DNA from: Euptelea pleiosperma
Taxonomy: Eukaryota > Streptophyta > Magnoliopsida > Ranunculales > Eupteleaceae
Assembly: GCA_035048495.1 (NCBI GenBank)
Contig: CM068545.1
Span: forward strand, 18,448,741-18,512,740
Direction of reading: 5' to 3'
DNA length: 64,000 nucleotides
Within the stretch, counting starts at the first letter, position 1. Every line of letters starts with the position of its first letter. Below are positions 46,987 to 58,449 of the stretch, one piece after another. Below the pieces are notes generated by a model. It did not search any database. It saw only the letters and a program-made list of their open reading frames with translations, and was not told the DNA's origin. The translations under genes and the position numbers were made by a program.

Positions 46987-47577
46987 CAATGTTTTAAAAA
47001 TCGAACCGGAGACTGAACCGAATTTTGGTGTTATTGGTAGGACCGGATTGTATGTATTAAATATTTTTATATAGATAAATAAGAGAAATTTAAAAAACAC
47101 TAAAACTTTGAATGAATTTTTTAGTGAATGAATTTTTTTTTCAAGTTTAAAGAAGGAAAATGCATCTTTCTCTCGTTCAGTTATTTGCAACAACTTAAGA
47201 AAGGATTCCTTAATTTTTTGATCGCTTTGCTATTTTTATATTTTAAATAGAAGAGTTAGAGATTCCATAAAATTCATTTTAGATATAATGTTATTTTAGT
47301 ATCTTTTTTTTCCCCTAAATCTTCTCTGAATATCTTTAATCTTTTCCCTATTTTTTTCTTGAATTCAAGCAAAAAGGCATCTACACGTTTAAAAAAAGTT
47401 TAAAATCGGTTCTAAAAAATCGGCGGTTCCTTCGGTTCAATGGTTCAACCGTTGAGTTTGAAAAAACCTCTGGTTCGATCATTTTTAAAGGTTTTTTTAA
47501 GATCCGGGCCAAAATTTCCAAAATCCTGATTGGACCTAGTCTGACCATCTGTCTGGTCCGATTTTCAAAACATTGAC
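46987..47577. repeat. Fold-back element with TCAATGTTTT ends
   Basis: TCAATGTTTTAAAAATCGAA with ACCGG at the left mirrors CCGATTTTCAAAACATTGA at the right. The interior carries CGGTTC/GGTTCAA words (CGGTTCAATGGTTCAACCG). It is a probable hAT- or MULE-type non-autonomous element; no target duplication was confirmed. Confidence 0.65.
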
Positions 47578-48892
47578 AAAACCTAATAAAATCGACCAAA
47601 AATATTATCAAGAAAAGAAGAAAAAGAACATAAATACCATTAAATAAAAATAAAAAATTTGGAATCGCTTTTCTCGGCATGAAACAAAAATTTAGAACAT
47701 AAATCCTTAATAAAATTTTGAACTAACAAGGTTTTAGAGAGAAAAGATGTAGACCTTATTAAGGTTAAAAAAGAAGGTACTTTGATTTATTGCTTCAACA
47801 ATATTTGAGCTGGTAAATTTAATGCCCAAAAAGGGTAATTTGTCAAAAATTATGAAGGTGAGGTAAAAATAGAAAATTTCAATTGGCACAAGGCTGATAA
47901 TCAAAGAAAATCTTATTTTGGAAGGAAAAAAGGGTTTTCTCAAGGGAGAGAATGAATGCTTCGGCTAAAATAAAGAAGAAAAAATTCATAAAAAGGGACT
48001 TCCCATTAAAAGAGATTTATTTACAGAACATGAACAGCTAAAGAGCGTTGATGAATCAACAACCTCTGGGACTCATCTTAGTAGAAAAAACCAAAAAAGA
48101 AAATGTAGCCAAAATACAAAAAGTAAAAAAAACCAACCCATTAATCTAACGTTTCTGCCTCCAAAAAGGGTTAGCTTTTTAAATTTCAAATAATATCTAT
48201 GTACTATATAAGTGAACACGAGAAAAGAAATTATGGATACTAAAAAGGGCAGATTACAGAAAACATGGATCTATTTGGATCGCCACCTTTGGGCCAAAAG
48301 ATTTTTTGGGTATAAGTTTTTGGAGCAGAAAAAGTGCTCCAAACAGACACTAATATTTCTTCGAAATTGAACCTTGCAGGTTCAAAGAGAAGCATTTTCC
48401 AGGCTGTTTGTATCTAAGATTACTAAATAAAAAAAAACAAATCGGGGGCCTTTTTCTACAAAATTTGAGGCCTTTTTTTTTTTTGGTTGGGGGGGGGGCT
48501 TAGGCGACCGCCTTAAGGTGGAGCCGACCTTGCTTGGTGCTATGCTGTTAATCCTTGGATGTTCTTACAAATCTTAAGACACTTGCCTAAGAGCACGGAA
48601 GGAATAGTACCCTGGGGTAAAAGACCTAAAACCCCCTTGAATCCATGTGGTGGAGATGATCATAGCTTGGTTAACTGCGTGAATACAACCCCATCCATAG
48701 TGTATTGGTACATGCATGGTCATCGGACAAATTTTCTTTTCAATTTGTCGATTCGGATTTGTTGATGAACATGGTTTATTTTTAATGTATCTTGCATGAT
48801 ATCTTACTTATTCCTATGCATATTATATTTTTCATTGATGTTGAGCCATGTTTAATTAGTAGTTCATCCCATGAGTACATGGGTGGTGGAAC
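47578..48892. other. Intergenic region with a hAT-like right-end fragment
   Basis: No gene. At 48465-48535, GGCTTAGGCGACCGCCTTAA, followed by GGTGGAGCCGACC, matches the right end of the hAT-like family at 49.9 and 63.0 kb. Confidence 0.4.
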
Positions 48893-48989
48893 CAAGGCCG
48901 TCTCGATGCAAGTTGAGACCTAAGGCGAAAACTTCATACGAGGCCTTTTTATATTTAAAATATTCATATATTTATATATGGGTCGGGAT

Positions 48990-49351
48990 CGGGAGACAAC
49001 AATTTTCACAACAATTTCTACAACAAAAAATTGGCGTGGGCCAATATATAAATTATAAATTTTTGAATTGGACAATTTTTGGCGAGGATGGTCTCTATGG
49101 CCAGGAGATCATCCTCACAAAAGTTCAAATCATTCTGATATTCGTAGACTGGTTTAGAAGTTGAAGAATTATGGACCGTCTATTTTTACCGTTAACTTGA
49201 AGACTACACTTGATGCGGTTAGAAATATTAGAATGGGCTGATTTTTTGTAGGAGTGATCTATATGGTGAGGAGATCATCCTCACCAAAAATCAGCTATTG
49301 ATTCATCTTCCATGTGGGTATGCCAAAATTGTAGAAAATATTGTGAAAATT
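48990..49351. repeat. Fold-back insertion within the hAT-like element
   Basis: CAATTTTCACAACAATTTCT followed by ACAA mirrors TTGTAGAAAATATTGTGAAA. The internal words GGTCTCTATGGCCAGGAGAT and TGGTGAGGAGATCATCCTCA also recur near 29150 and 60550, marking fragments of the same family. Confidence 0.6.
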
Positions 49352-49607
49352 TATATATATTAATTAAAAAATTTAACTCTTTATATAGTAGAAAATCTTA
49401 TTTAACAACTATTCATGATAATCAAAAGCTACGGAAAAAAATTAGATGATGATGACTCCCCCATAGTCCCATTGTAGTATATATATATTAATTAAAAAAT
49501 TTAACTCTTTATACAGTAGAAAATCTTATTTAACAACTATTCATGATAATCAAAAGCTACGGAAAAAAATTAGATGAAGATGACTCCCTCATAGTCCCAT
49601 TGCAGTC
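49352..49607. repeat. 128-bp tandem duplication
   Basis: The unit from TATATATTAATTAAAAAATT to CATAGTCCCATTG occurs at 49352-49479 and 49480-49607, with only a few differences. Each copy ends in the MITE terminus GGAAAAAAATTAGATGA. Confidence 0.9.
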
Positions 49608-49930
49608 CATGTAGAGAACTCTCATGGCCCTACATAGATCATTTTTTGGGCCTAATGACTGTGTGGATGTTCAGCCCACCTATTGGTGGATAAACATACA
49701 CTAAAAATCCGTTTCGATTGATGATTTCTAATTAACCATTGGATTTACTACTCAAAAAACATGATTGAATCCAATGTCTAGAATCAATCCTAAAAAGTAC
49801 TAAAATCTATGGCTAGATATAACCAATCAGATCAATTTTTAGTTTGTATATCCAATAGGCGTGGGCTAAACATCCATGTGGTTAGTGGGTTGGGGCCGTC
49901 TCTCACCTACAACCTAAAGCGACCCCTTAT
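49608..49930. repeat. MULE-type MITE captured in the hAT-like element
   Basis: Arms: GGATGTTCAGCCCACCTATT with GGTGGATAAACAT, and GGGCTAAACATCCATGTGG. The left terminus resembles GGAAAAAAATTAGATG, while the right terminus is missing. The same right truncation is seen in the copy at 62642-62935, so capture preceded duplication of the hAT-like element. Confidence 0.6.
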
Positions 49931-49955
49931 TGGCCTTATGGTAGAGACCGCCCTA

Positions 49956-52153
49956 GGTAGAGCTTGCTTATTGAGCTTTTTGACTCACCCCTACTTATAC
50001 GTACCAGATTTTCTTATAAAAATGAGTGGCTATCTTTAAGGACTGACTAATGTCTTAGTTACTTATGTCTTAGATTTCAAGTAGTAGAATTTACTTTTGA
50101 TGTTAAGATTTAATGGATGATGGATTTTATGACTTCTTACATTAGTTGAATGGTAGGTTTACTTTGGAATGAATGAACATGAGTTAGTTTCATTACTAAC
50201 ATGTTGTTGTTTTCTATACCTTATTGTACTATTTCTAACATAACTTTTAATATACTTAATATTTTTAGTTCATTCCAAAGTCATTTGTTTCTTAATCTCT
50301 CCACAAATTCACGCAACAATCTTTGTTAGATTTTAGATGTTGATGTTTGGCTTTTGAGTTTTTTTGTAAAAATATTTTTAATTAAATTTTTTTGACCATG
50401 TTCCACGTGTTTTCTGATTTTCGGCCAAAACATGTAAAGTTTAGATTTTTCTGTTATATTTTAATTCCTTTGGAATCACCTAGTTTGGATAATTAGACGA
50501 TTTTCTAGGGAGTTTACACCCTAGGACTACAATGCAGGTTTCTGCATGCATATTCTTTAAATTCAAATTTGGGACTCCTAATCTTCCAAAATTTCTTTTT
50601 AAGCACCTTAGGAAAAAATTCCTGTAGATTTTCCTATCTTTCTTCTTTCCAGATTGGGGTCATGGGCTCCAAGAAGATTTTTTTAGTTATTTTCTAAAAA
50701 TCAAACATTGAGATAAGGTTGGTTCCATTCCATTACAGAAAAAAATAATTTTCTATGTTATTCATAGTTTTCTAGAAAAATACGCCGCGATACAAACCTT
50801 TTATATTTTTCTTAGATAGATCGTTGAGTCTAGTTTTTAGATATAGGTGGTAGGTTTTCTAACTCTTAGTAATGAGTTTTAGATATTTTCTGCAAGGCAG
50901 ACTAGTTATGCAATTTTTTCAGAAATTGAAAACTTGATTGTTTTTCATCAGTTGGTTCACATACCTTAGTTTGTTTTCCGATTTTAAAACTGATTTACTA
51001 TTGTTTTTCAATAGTTTTGTTTATAGAGTTGATATGACATTCAGGAATGAGCATTACTTAATTAGCTTGAGTGTTTAAGAACTTAACAACTATATAACTA
51101 AACTTTTCTTTCGAGACCATGGGTCTTGGTTGTGGACTTCGGATCGGACTAAGATGTCATGGGTCAGATCCGATAGACCCAGGATCATGGCATGACAATT
51201 CAAGATATTATAGTGGAAGTTGTAGGAGTGGTAGTGTCGTTAGTAGTTATTAGCAATTTAATTGAATACAGTTCGTAATGTAGTCTTAAACCAAAGAAAA
51301 AAAGACTCCATAAACAAAATGGTGTTATGAGAGTCAACCAAACGAAATCTCTAATATGTTTTTCTCATTTTGTTATGTGTTTTTGTTTTCTTTAAAATCT
51401 CTTTTTTCTATTATGCTCTACTAGGTTGCGTTGTTCAAAATTTTCAGCGAAACGATTTCCTAAGACATTTGCATTTCTTGGTGGTTGGTGCTCATACAAT
51501 ACTATAAATTGAAGAAAAAATTTTATTGGGTACACAATTTTATTTCCCATTATTGCAAACATTTTCAGCAAGAAAGATCCATAGTAATTTTCTGTGGAAA
51601 TCTACACTTTTTATTAGGGTCGACTTCTCGACAAAGCCAACCTTGCTCCCCAACGACAAAGCCGACCTTGCTTCCCCAACGGACTCTCCTAAACTTGAGC
51701 TTGTTCCCCATCTCATCACTTTTTGGACGAAAGCATTAAAAATGATTTTCAAGGGTTTGTTTTGACAAAATTTCCATACAAAATACAATGAAGATCATGT
51801 GTTTCGGGGCGATGAACAAAAGATGTAGTTTTATGAGTGAAACAAAACAGCTTAGAAATTCGTAGGAAAAAATTGAGTCTCGTTTCTCAGCTAATTAATT
51901 TGGCTCTTATGGAGGAATGTTTAAATTGTCTTCTTTGAGTGACAATTTTTCTTGTGAGTGAAAAATCACGAACGTTGCGCATTTTACACGTCGAATCTTA
52001 TTAACTTAACATGGATAACACATTTCTTAAAATGCAGGACTTAGAGATAAAATCCCAAATTTTCCATTATTTACAACCCTAATGTACCACTACACAAGAA
52101 AAATGTTTCTAATGAAATTTTAAAAATTGAGAAAGCGTATTATATACGCACCG
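49956..52153. other. Intergenic region, no gene recognised
   Basis: AT-rich with no domain-bearing frame. A near-tandem 45-bp repeat (ACAAAGCCNACCTTGC then CCCCAACG) lies at 51633-51682. The last bases before 52154 are presumably the 3' UTR of the ARM gene. Confidence 0.4.
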
Positions 52154-55125
52154 TCAATAAGGCAAGCTCTTAGAGCTTGAGCTAACAACCAAAGCCTTGA
52201 GCTTAGAGGAATCCCCAGCAGCATTTGCTCTCCTTGTAATCAATTCCATATTCTTATCAAGACTTTGCTTCACCATCTTCTTAATGATTTTCTTTCCTTC
52301 CCTTGTCTGCTCCCTTAGATTTAAAGGCAAATCAATTCCAACTCTTCCTGTTTGTGGCCCAGAATGTGCTCCTATCCTTGTTTGCCTTTCATCTTTGAAC
52401 CACTGCAATAACTTCAATGCCCTTTTCTGAGCTAAAGGACTCCCCAACAAAGCTACCTCAAGAAGAACTGGAACAATTCCTGATTGTGCCATCTTCTGTC
52501 TTTGCACTGAGCTTTGATGTGCCAAAATCATCAAAATGTAAGCAGCTAGTTCTTGGCATTTGGGTTTATCATCCCATGTCATAATCTCTATCAAGCTCTT
52601 TGGCACCATGGGGTCATTTTCAATAGCTTTCTTTCCCATTACAGTCACCACCAAGTTCCCTAGAGTTGCCAAAGCTTTCTTTGAAGCTTCTTTTTCCAAT
52701 GACAACTTCAAGAGAGTATGTACTACACCATTAGAAACCAAAGGACCTACATTATCCAACACAGGGGATAAGTTATATAGAGCACCTAGACAAGCAGTCT
52801 TTGCTTCGACGCTAGCGTCTGAATCGAGGATACTGACAAGGAACGGGAGAGTTTCTGTTGAAGCAACGGGGAATTGGGTGTTAGCTAGGGAAGAGATAGA
52901 GAATATTAGTACTACAAAATCATGTCGGCTTGACTTGTCTACTGAGTCAACGTTATCTGGTAATTTCGAAAGGATTCCGGCCTCCACCATGAGAGCTTTG
53001 TTGCTGAAAAATAAATGTACAAAGATATTAATTAACAATATTGAAAATTTAAATCAAAGTAATAAAATACAACTAAATCACAACAAGCAGCAGCTATAGG
53101 TATAGAAAACAGCCGATTTTTGCGGCGGTCACCAACCGCCACTAATTGCTCCATCGCTGAAGGTTGTAGCGGCCGCCAGCCCAAGAAATGACGGTCGCTA
53201 AAATTAATCAGAAAAATTAATTTTCTTTACTAAAGAGAAGTCAATGGGTCTGTTACAGACCAAGTTTATTTAAAGAGTAAAGATCAACAATTTTCAATGT
53301 TCAAGATTGGCCAAATCCCATTATGGAATCTGAACCTCTACACTAAATCTCATGTTCTATACTTTCTTTTTAAGGGAACATGTCGTCTCTGGACCCTGCC
53401 TTGAAAGAGTTTTTTTTGGGTTAAAAGTGAGCTTTAATTATTTTGTCTGAACCATGTCTTTTGGGCGGGAGAAAAACATTTCAGAGATTTCAACGATATA
53501 GACAGACAGCGCATCACACGGCGTTTCATTTACGTGAAATAATTCAAGGGTGTTATGGTCATTTTATCTATGATCATCCTGATCCTACAATTCTAACCCT
53601 CAGATGTATAGACTTTTTCTTGATTGTCATCATTTCTTCTACGAAAAAGAAAAAGAATCGAGGTAGCTCGCTGGTCACAAAGAAATAATTGAGCAGGTCA
53701 TTAGAGTGCAAACCAAGGGTATTTTCGTCATTATAAAATTCTCAACACCGTACTATGAGTCCACGTGTACACTGTTGGACACCACTAACAATATGGATGT
53801 TTGGCATAAAAAATCAGCTTGATTGGTGATTTCTAGCCATTGAATCCCACGGCTAAAATTAATTCATGAAAAAGACTTACATCCAACGGCTGGAATTGGA
53901 AATCACCAATGGGGATTTTTTTTGGGTCTATAGGTCCAATGGGTCAAAGTCAGACATCCTATGATCAGTGGTCTTGAAGAGTGTACACGTGGTGTTCATA
54001 CAGCCATCTTTGAGCAAAAGTGGAATCACAACAATCTCTTCACGAGAGAATAGTCTTAGTCACCAGGAGTCAAAAGTGCCCAAAACACAAACAAAACAGA
54101 ATCATTAGCAACCGTAGTTGCGTACTACGCAGAGTCCCTTTTTTGTTCACGGGCGTCTTTGAGCATGGACGCTCATGGACGTCTGTAGAGCCACATGGCA
54201 CATTCTTATAGACCACTGATTATATGGATATATAACACATCCCAAGATGGACCTACATACAAAAAAAAAAAAATCCTGATTCGTGATTTCTAACCATTGA
54301 TTTGAGATTTTCCAATGGTAATTTTTAACCGTGCGATTCGAGCATTATTTGGGGTACTTATGTCGACGGTTAGAAATTAGCAATCAGGCTGATTTTTTGG
54401 TCTGTAGATCTACTAGGGATTCTCCAAGCATCCATATTGTGTGGTCTGTAAGAGTTTGCCACGTGGCATATAAGACGTTTCGCTCTCAAAGACGTCTGTG
54501 AGCAAAAATTGATTCACACAGAAGACATACAGAACCATCTAATTCAGTGAAGCTTGGAACACTGAATCCGAGACAGAAAAGCAAGTTATGCTTATCCAGT
54601 CCCCAAGTGCGCATCGTAGAATCTCTCAAACTCAACAAATTGAATTAAAAAAAAATGAAAAAAAAGAGGAGAAGATTAATGATCAGGAATCAAAACTTAC
54701 GTGTAAGTGCCATTAGAGAGCTCAATCAAAGCCTGAACCGCTAATCTCCGATGATTCGAAACCTCCGAATCGAGCATCGACACAAGGGAGGGAATAACAC
54801 CAAGCGCAGCAAGAGATTTCCTCGTCTTCAGATCATCTTTGGCCATTCTCTTGATTTCTTCAGCTGCAATCTCCTTCTCTTTCCAGCTTCCAAAGTGAAG
54901 TTGCTTAACAGATCTCTGTAACACAAATAAACTTTCCTCGATTTCATTTTCCATCTCTCTTTGATCTTCTTTCTTTTCTTCTTCAATAATATCTCTCGCC
55001 ATATCGAACCGATCAGACGATCCGTAACACTTGCTAACAGTCTTGGTTTGTAGAAACCGTCGGATTCGGGCGAAGAAGCGAAGTTTTGTGGAGTAAGAGA
55101 AGAACCACGGAGAAGAATCTGACAT
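52154..55125 (-). CDS. Armadillo-repeat protein (plant ARM superfamily, PUB-like without U-box)
   Basis: Two exons, 55125-54701 and 53003-52154, join in frame (GT-AG, phase 2) to give 424 aa. The N-terminal 55 residues are basic, then an acidic [13 protein letters not shown] segment. ARM-type helices begin at [20 protein letters not shown] and run through [56 protein letters not shown] and [18 protein letters not shown]. The tail has [16 protein letters not shown] and [16 protein letters not shown]. This order matches Arabidopsis ARM proteins of the AT4G31890/AT2G25130 type as I recall them, to the SSSSKSLPY end. ARM repeats bind proteins; no U-box is present, so ligase activity is not implied. 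Start is the ATG of the first exon, after a GA-rich leader. The 1.7-kb intron holds several transposon fragments. The function is not known in detail. Confidence 0.92.
53090..53220. mobile_element. Possible CACTA-type transposon fragment in the ARM intron
   Basis: CTATAGGTATAGAAAACAGCC resembles the CACTACAAGAAAAC terminus. It is followed by GCGGCGGTCACCAACCGCC and GTAGCGGCCGCC, sub-terminal repeats usual in plant CACTA ends. Only one end is seen. Confidence 0.45.
53755..53998. repeat. G-box MITE in the ARM intron
   Basis: CCACGTGTACACTGTTGGAC at the left and GTGTACACGTGGTG at the right (CACGTG at 53762 and 53986). The arms include CAGCTTGATTGGTGATTTCT and AGCCATTG. It is shorter than full copies. 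Confidence 0.75.
54175..54475. repeat. G-box MITE in the ARM intron, second copy
   Basis: GAGCCACATGGCACATTCTT pairs with GAGTTTGCCACGTGGCATA (CACGTG at 54460). The arms include TGATTCGTGATTTCTAACC and AATCAGGCTGATTTTTTGGT. Outer GACGTCTNTGAGCA sequences flank it on both sides. Confidence 0.75.
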
Positions 55126-55185
55126 GTCTGGTTGTTAATTGTTTGGAGAAGACAGAAAGAGAAACCGTCTCAACTTTCTTCTTTA

Positions 55186-55262
55186 AAGATGAGAGAGAGG
55201 AATATAAATAAATGATGAATCAGACAACAGAGAAGAGGAGAGAGAGAGAGAGAGAGAGAGAG
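55186..55262. repeat. GA-rich leader with (GA)n microsatellite upstream of the ARM gene
   Basis: GA runs lie at 55189-55199 and 55237-55262, within about 140 bases upstream of the ATG, i.e. the 5' leader or core promoter (CT-rich on the coding strand). Confidence 0.8.
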
Positions 55263-55593
55263 TAGAGAGCACATGCAGAAACATAAACGCTGGTTTTAAA
55301 AAAAAAAAACAGAAAGAGAGATATTTAAGTCCATTAAGAAGGGAGGAAGAGTCAGGGAAGATCCCTCCATGAACCCAAGCCAAGACTTTATTTTAAGTTT
55401 ATTTTTATTGTTTATTTTGTATTTCAAGTATATAATAAAGAAATTACGATTATACAACAGTGCCCATTGATATGTACATTTATTACCCAAATGCCACTAG
55501 TACAGAATGAGCTCATAAGCATGATGCGTATTGGCTTCGATACTCTTGAAGGTCCATCGGACCGTCCTATTGTAGCGAGTACATGATGGTTGT

Positions 55594-55940
55594 GAGTAAA
55601 CCTTCGCTCACAGCCGACAGTATGAGCATGTGGCACACTCTTAGTGTACGCTGACCGTATGGATGTTTGGCCAATCACTAGGTGGACCTACAAACCAAAA
55701 ATGAATCATCAGTGATTTCTAAGCGTTGGATTGAAGTTATTTTCATGGGTCGATTTTAACCGTAGGAATTTGAGCATTATTGAGAGTTATTTTGGTGCAA
55801 AGATCGAAAGGTTGTAAATCACTAATCAGGCTTATTCTTGGTTTGCAGGTCCACCTAGCGATTGGCCAAACTTCCATACAGCCAGCGCCCTCTAAAAGTG
55901 CACCATGTGGCTCGTACTGTGGGCTGTGAGCGGTTTACTC
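55594..55940. repeat. G-box-group MITE upstream of the ARM gene, G-boxes decayed
   Basis: Ends GAGTAAACCTTCGCTCACAG and CTGTGAGCGGTTTACTC match the subfamily at 17507-17898. The G-box positions read CATGTG (GAGCATGTGGCAC, GCACCATGTGGCTC), as expected from C-to-T change at methylated CpG. It starts about 470 bases upstream of the ATG. Confidence 0.8.
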
Positions 55941-55964
55941 CTGTGAGCCTGTGATCAGTCAGAC

Positions 55965-56400
55965 CAAGTGGCACACTCTTCCAGACCACTGACCCATGTT
56001 TGGCCCACACTTTGGTGGACCAACAGACCAAAAATCAGATTGATTGGTGATTTCTTGCCGTTGGATATGTCTTTTACTGGGTTGATATTTAGCTGTAGGA
56101 TTTGATCATTCCCAACTGATTTATATCACCACCGAGTAAAACTTCTGTCACAATCGGATTGCAAATCACACAATCACAGCCAATGAGCTCTCGGCACGTA
56201 CACCTCAAAGCAAAATCACATGGGTACATTGCAAAAGCAGTTGTGTACGTGCCGAGAACTCATTGGCTTGTGAATGTCTGATTACAATTTCTTGTGATAG
56301 AAGTTTTACTCATCACCAACTGGTCTGTAGGTCCACGTACGTAGGGATGGGCCAAACATCCATACGGTCAGTGCTGTCAAAGACTGTGCCACGTGGCTAA
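55965..56400. repeat. G-box MITE split by a nested MITE
   Basis: Left arm: AAGTGGCACACTCTTCCAG, GTTTGGCCCACACTTTGG, GATTGGTGATTTCTTGCCG. Right arm: GGTCTGTAGGTCCACG, GGGCCAAACATCCATACGG, GTGCCACGTGGC (CACGTG at 56390). The arms are separated by the 178-bp element at 56134-56311. Confidence 0.75.
56134..56311. repeat. Nested MULE-type MITE with 9-bp target duplication
   Basis: The inverted ends GAGTAAAACTTCTGTCACAA and TTGTGATAGAAGTTTTACTC match at 19 of 20 positions. The flanks ATCACCACC (56125-56133) and ATCACCAAC (56312-56320) agree at 8 of 9. Inside, CCAATGAGCTCTCGGCACGT with ACAC mirrors GTGTACGTGCCGAGAACTCA. Confidence 0.87.
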
Positions 56401-56420
56401 TGGTGTGGCCGTCTATCTTT

Positions 56421-57649
56421 ACTCAAAGAAGTCGGACCCAAATAAAAAAAGTCATGGAATATAACCGATCATGAATAATTGTACTATGTTGTTTGTACAT
56501 TGGGCGGCTTTTGTTGAATATTGATGGCACGACTACGAGAGATGCATTGAGTTCCATCGTACTACAGTGGGGGCCCAGAACAATACTAACTGGACCCACT
56601 GGCTCACTGACAACAATACTTGATTGGATCATTACCCACAGACTGAACGGTGAGGATTGATTGGCTGTTGGTAGTGTGATGGGTATATTGTATACGAAGC
56701 AGTTCGCTACAATGCGTATTAATTACACTATTACCTCTTCTTTCAAGGGGCAATGCCGCAATATAGCACCGGGCCCACTAGTCAATCAATTTTTAAACGA
56801 AGATCATGTATTCTATGTTGATGAATGGATTTTAATGGACCACTAACCGAAGCTTTATTGACCGTTCAAAAGTGGGTGATTAATCAAACAATTAGTAACA
56901 TGGGTTTGGTATGATTTTTCTGCCGCATTTGATTGAAAGCGTGTCTCCTTGTTTGGTTCGCTTTGGATTGATGATCATGTGGATCATGTGTCCGGGGGAG
57001 ACCAGATCATTTTATTATAATAGATCCGAAGTTCACACTGTTAATATTATAATAGTACTTGTACGTGCCAAAATAACCACTGAACCTTTCAAAGTTTTAG
57101 ATCTTCATCAGACGGGTGTAAACCTTTTTGGGAAATTGAACAATTTTAATGCAAGTGTCAATGGGGTCACCATTTTGATGGGACCCATCAGATCTTGACG
57201 AAAAAAAAAAACAACAATTTAATTAATTGATCATAATTAAACATCGTTCTCTTGGATGGTTAGAAAGAGTCAATTTTATAAAAGCAGCAGACAGTATCAA
57301 ACGATCACAAGCGGATAATCAACTTGATTTTTGACTTGAAATATCTCCTTCATGGGACCCATGTAGATGATAGGTCTCAGTCTGATCCCCATAGTGTATT
57401 CCATTTCCATGTACATTCCTCAAGAGTCCAGACTCATTGGACGGTGACTCGGGGCCCATTGCGTTGACTCCATGTAGTTGACAAAAGATTGAATGGTATA
57501 GGCGTTGAAACACATGGCTTTCTCTAGTAATTTTCGAATGAAAGTAAGGCTTATTCAATACAATCCTACGGCAATAAAACGACAACTCTCCTCGAACAAA
57601 TGTCTACGCGGCAAGTAGAACTTTGCTGACGGGGCAACAATTTAAGCCA
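56421..57649. other. Intergenic region, no gene recognised
   Basis: Short open frames on both strands show no family features. Words such as GGGCCCA and GGACCCA repeat, but no element boundaries were resolved. Confidence 0.4.
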
Positions 57650-58260
57650 AGTGGCACACTCTTGGAGGACGCTGATATTATGGATGTTTGGTCCATCCCT
57701 AGGTGGACCCACATACCAAAAATAAGAATGGAAAAAGATGTAACAAGGTATGCCTGAAACTATTCATTTGCCGAAGCGGCATTTTTGGTAGTCACCGCTG
57801 CCATCTAGGCCCACTGACGGCTTGGATGTTTATCCCACCCCTTGGTGGATATATATACCAAAAATCACCTTGATTGGTAATCTATAACCAATAGATTTTA
57901 ACACTTTTTAGCACCATTTAAGGCGTTCTTATAGCCGTTGAATACAACCATTTTTTGAGTACTAAAACCAACGGCTAAAAATCATTAAACAAGCTGATTT
58001 TTTGTATGAATGTCTATTAAAGGGTGGGCTAAACATCCATGCGGTCAGTGGGCCCAGATGGCAGTGGTGACTACCAAAAATGCCGCTTCCGCAAATGAAA
58101 CGATCTCAGGTATACCTTGTTACATCACGACCCAATAAGAATTATTTGGGGTACTGAATCAAGATGATTTTTGGTACGTGTCCACTTAGAGATGGACCAA
58201 ACATCCATACGGTCAGAAATATCTAAGAATATTCCACGTGACTCATATTGTGGGCCGTCA
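57650..58260. repeat. G-box MITE split by a nested MULE-type MITE
   Basis: Left part: CCAAGTGGCACACTCTTGG, GGATGTTTGGTCCATCCC, AGGTGGACCCACATACC. Right part: TTTTTGGTACGTGTCCAC, GGACCAAACATCCATACGG, ATTCCACGTGACTC (CACGTG at 58235). The nested element lies at 57730-58133. Confidence 0.75.
57730..58133. repeat. Nested MULE-type MITE with perfect 9-bp target duplication
   Basis: AATAAGAAT is exact at 57721-57729 and 58134-58142. The ends GATGTAACAAGGTATGCCTG and CAGGTATACCTTGTTACATC are inverted. The long arms continue with GAAGCGGCATTTTTGGTAGT and ACTACCAAAAATGCCGCTTC. The deep arms (TGGATGTTTATCCCACCCC, TTGGTGGATATATATACC) are of the shared MITE core type. Confidence 0.92.
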
Positions 58261-58449
58261 GGACGGCGGTCAGCGAAGCTATACTCTACGCGCGCAGTTT
58301 CTGCCGAGTTCAATCGTTTTCATGGCGAAGTGGGTCCTACTAAGATGACGTCACTTAGTACAAACTCGTTGTCGTGTGTGCGCTTACTTGTACCGCACTA
58401 GTGTAGGTTCATATCTTTTCTTCTCCGTCCAAATAGTACAACTGACACA

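Larger units (their letters stand above)
48893..49955. mobile_element. Non-autonomous hAT-like element, composite
   Basis: Left end CAAGGCCGTCTC followed by GAGACCTAAGGCGAAAAC; right end GGTAGAGACCGCCCTAG. These are inverted and match the element at 62480-63002. The flanks GGTGGAAC and GGTAGAGC agree at 6 of 8 bases, a worn 8-bp duplication. Inside are a fold-back insertion (48990-49351), a 128-bp tandem duplication and a captured MITE. No transposase frame is present. Confidence 0.65.
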
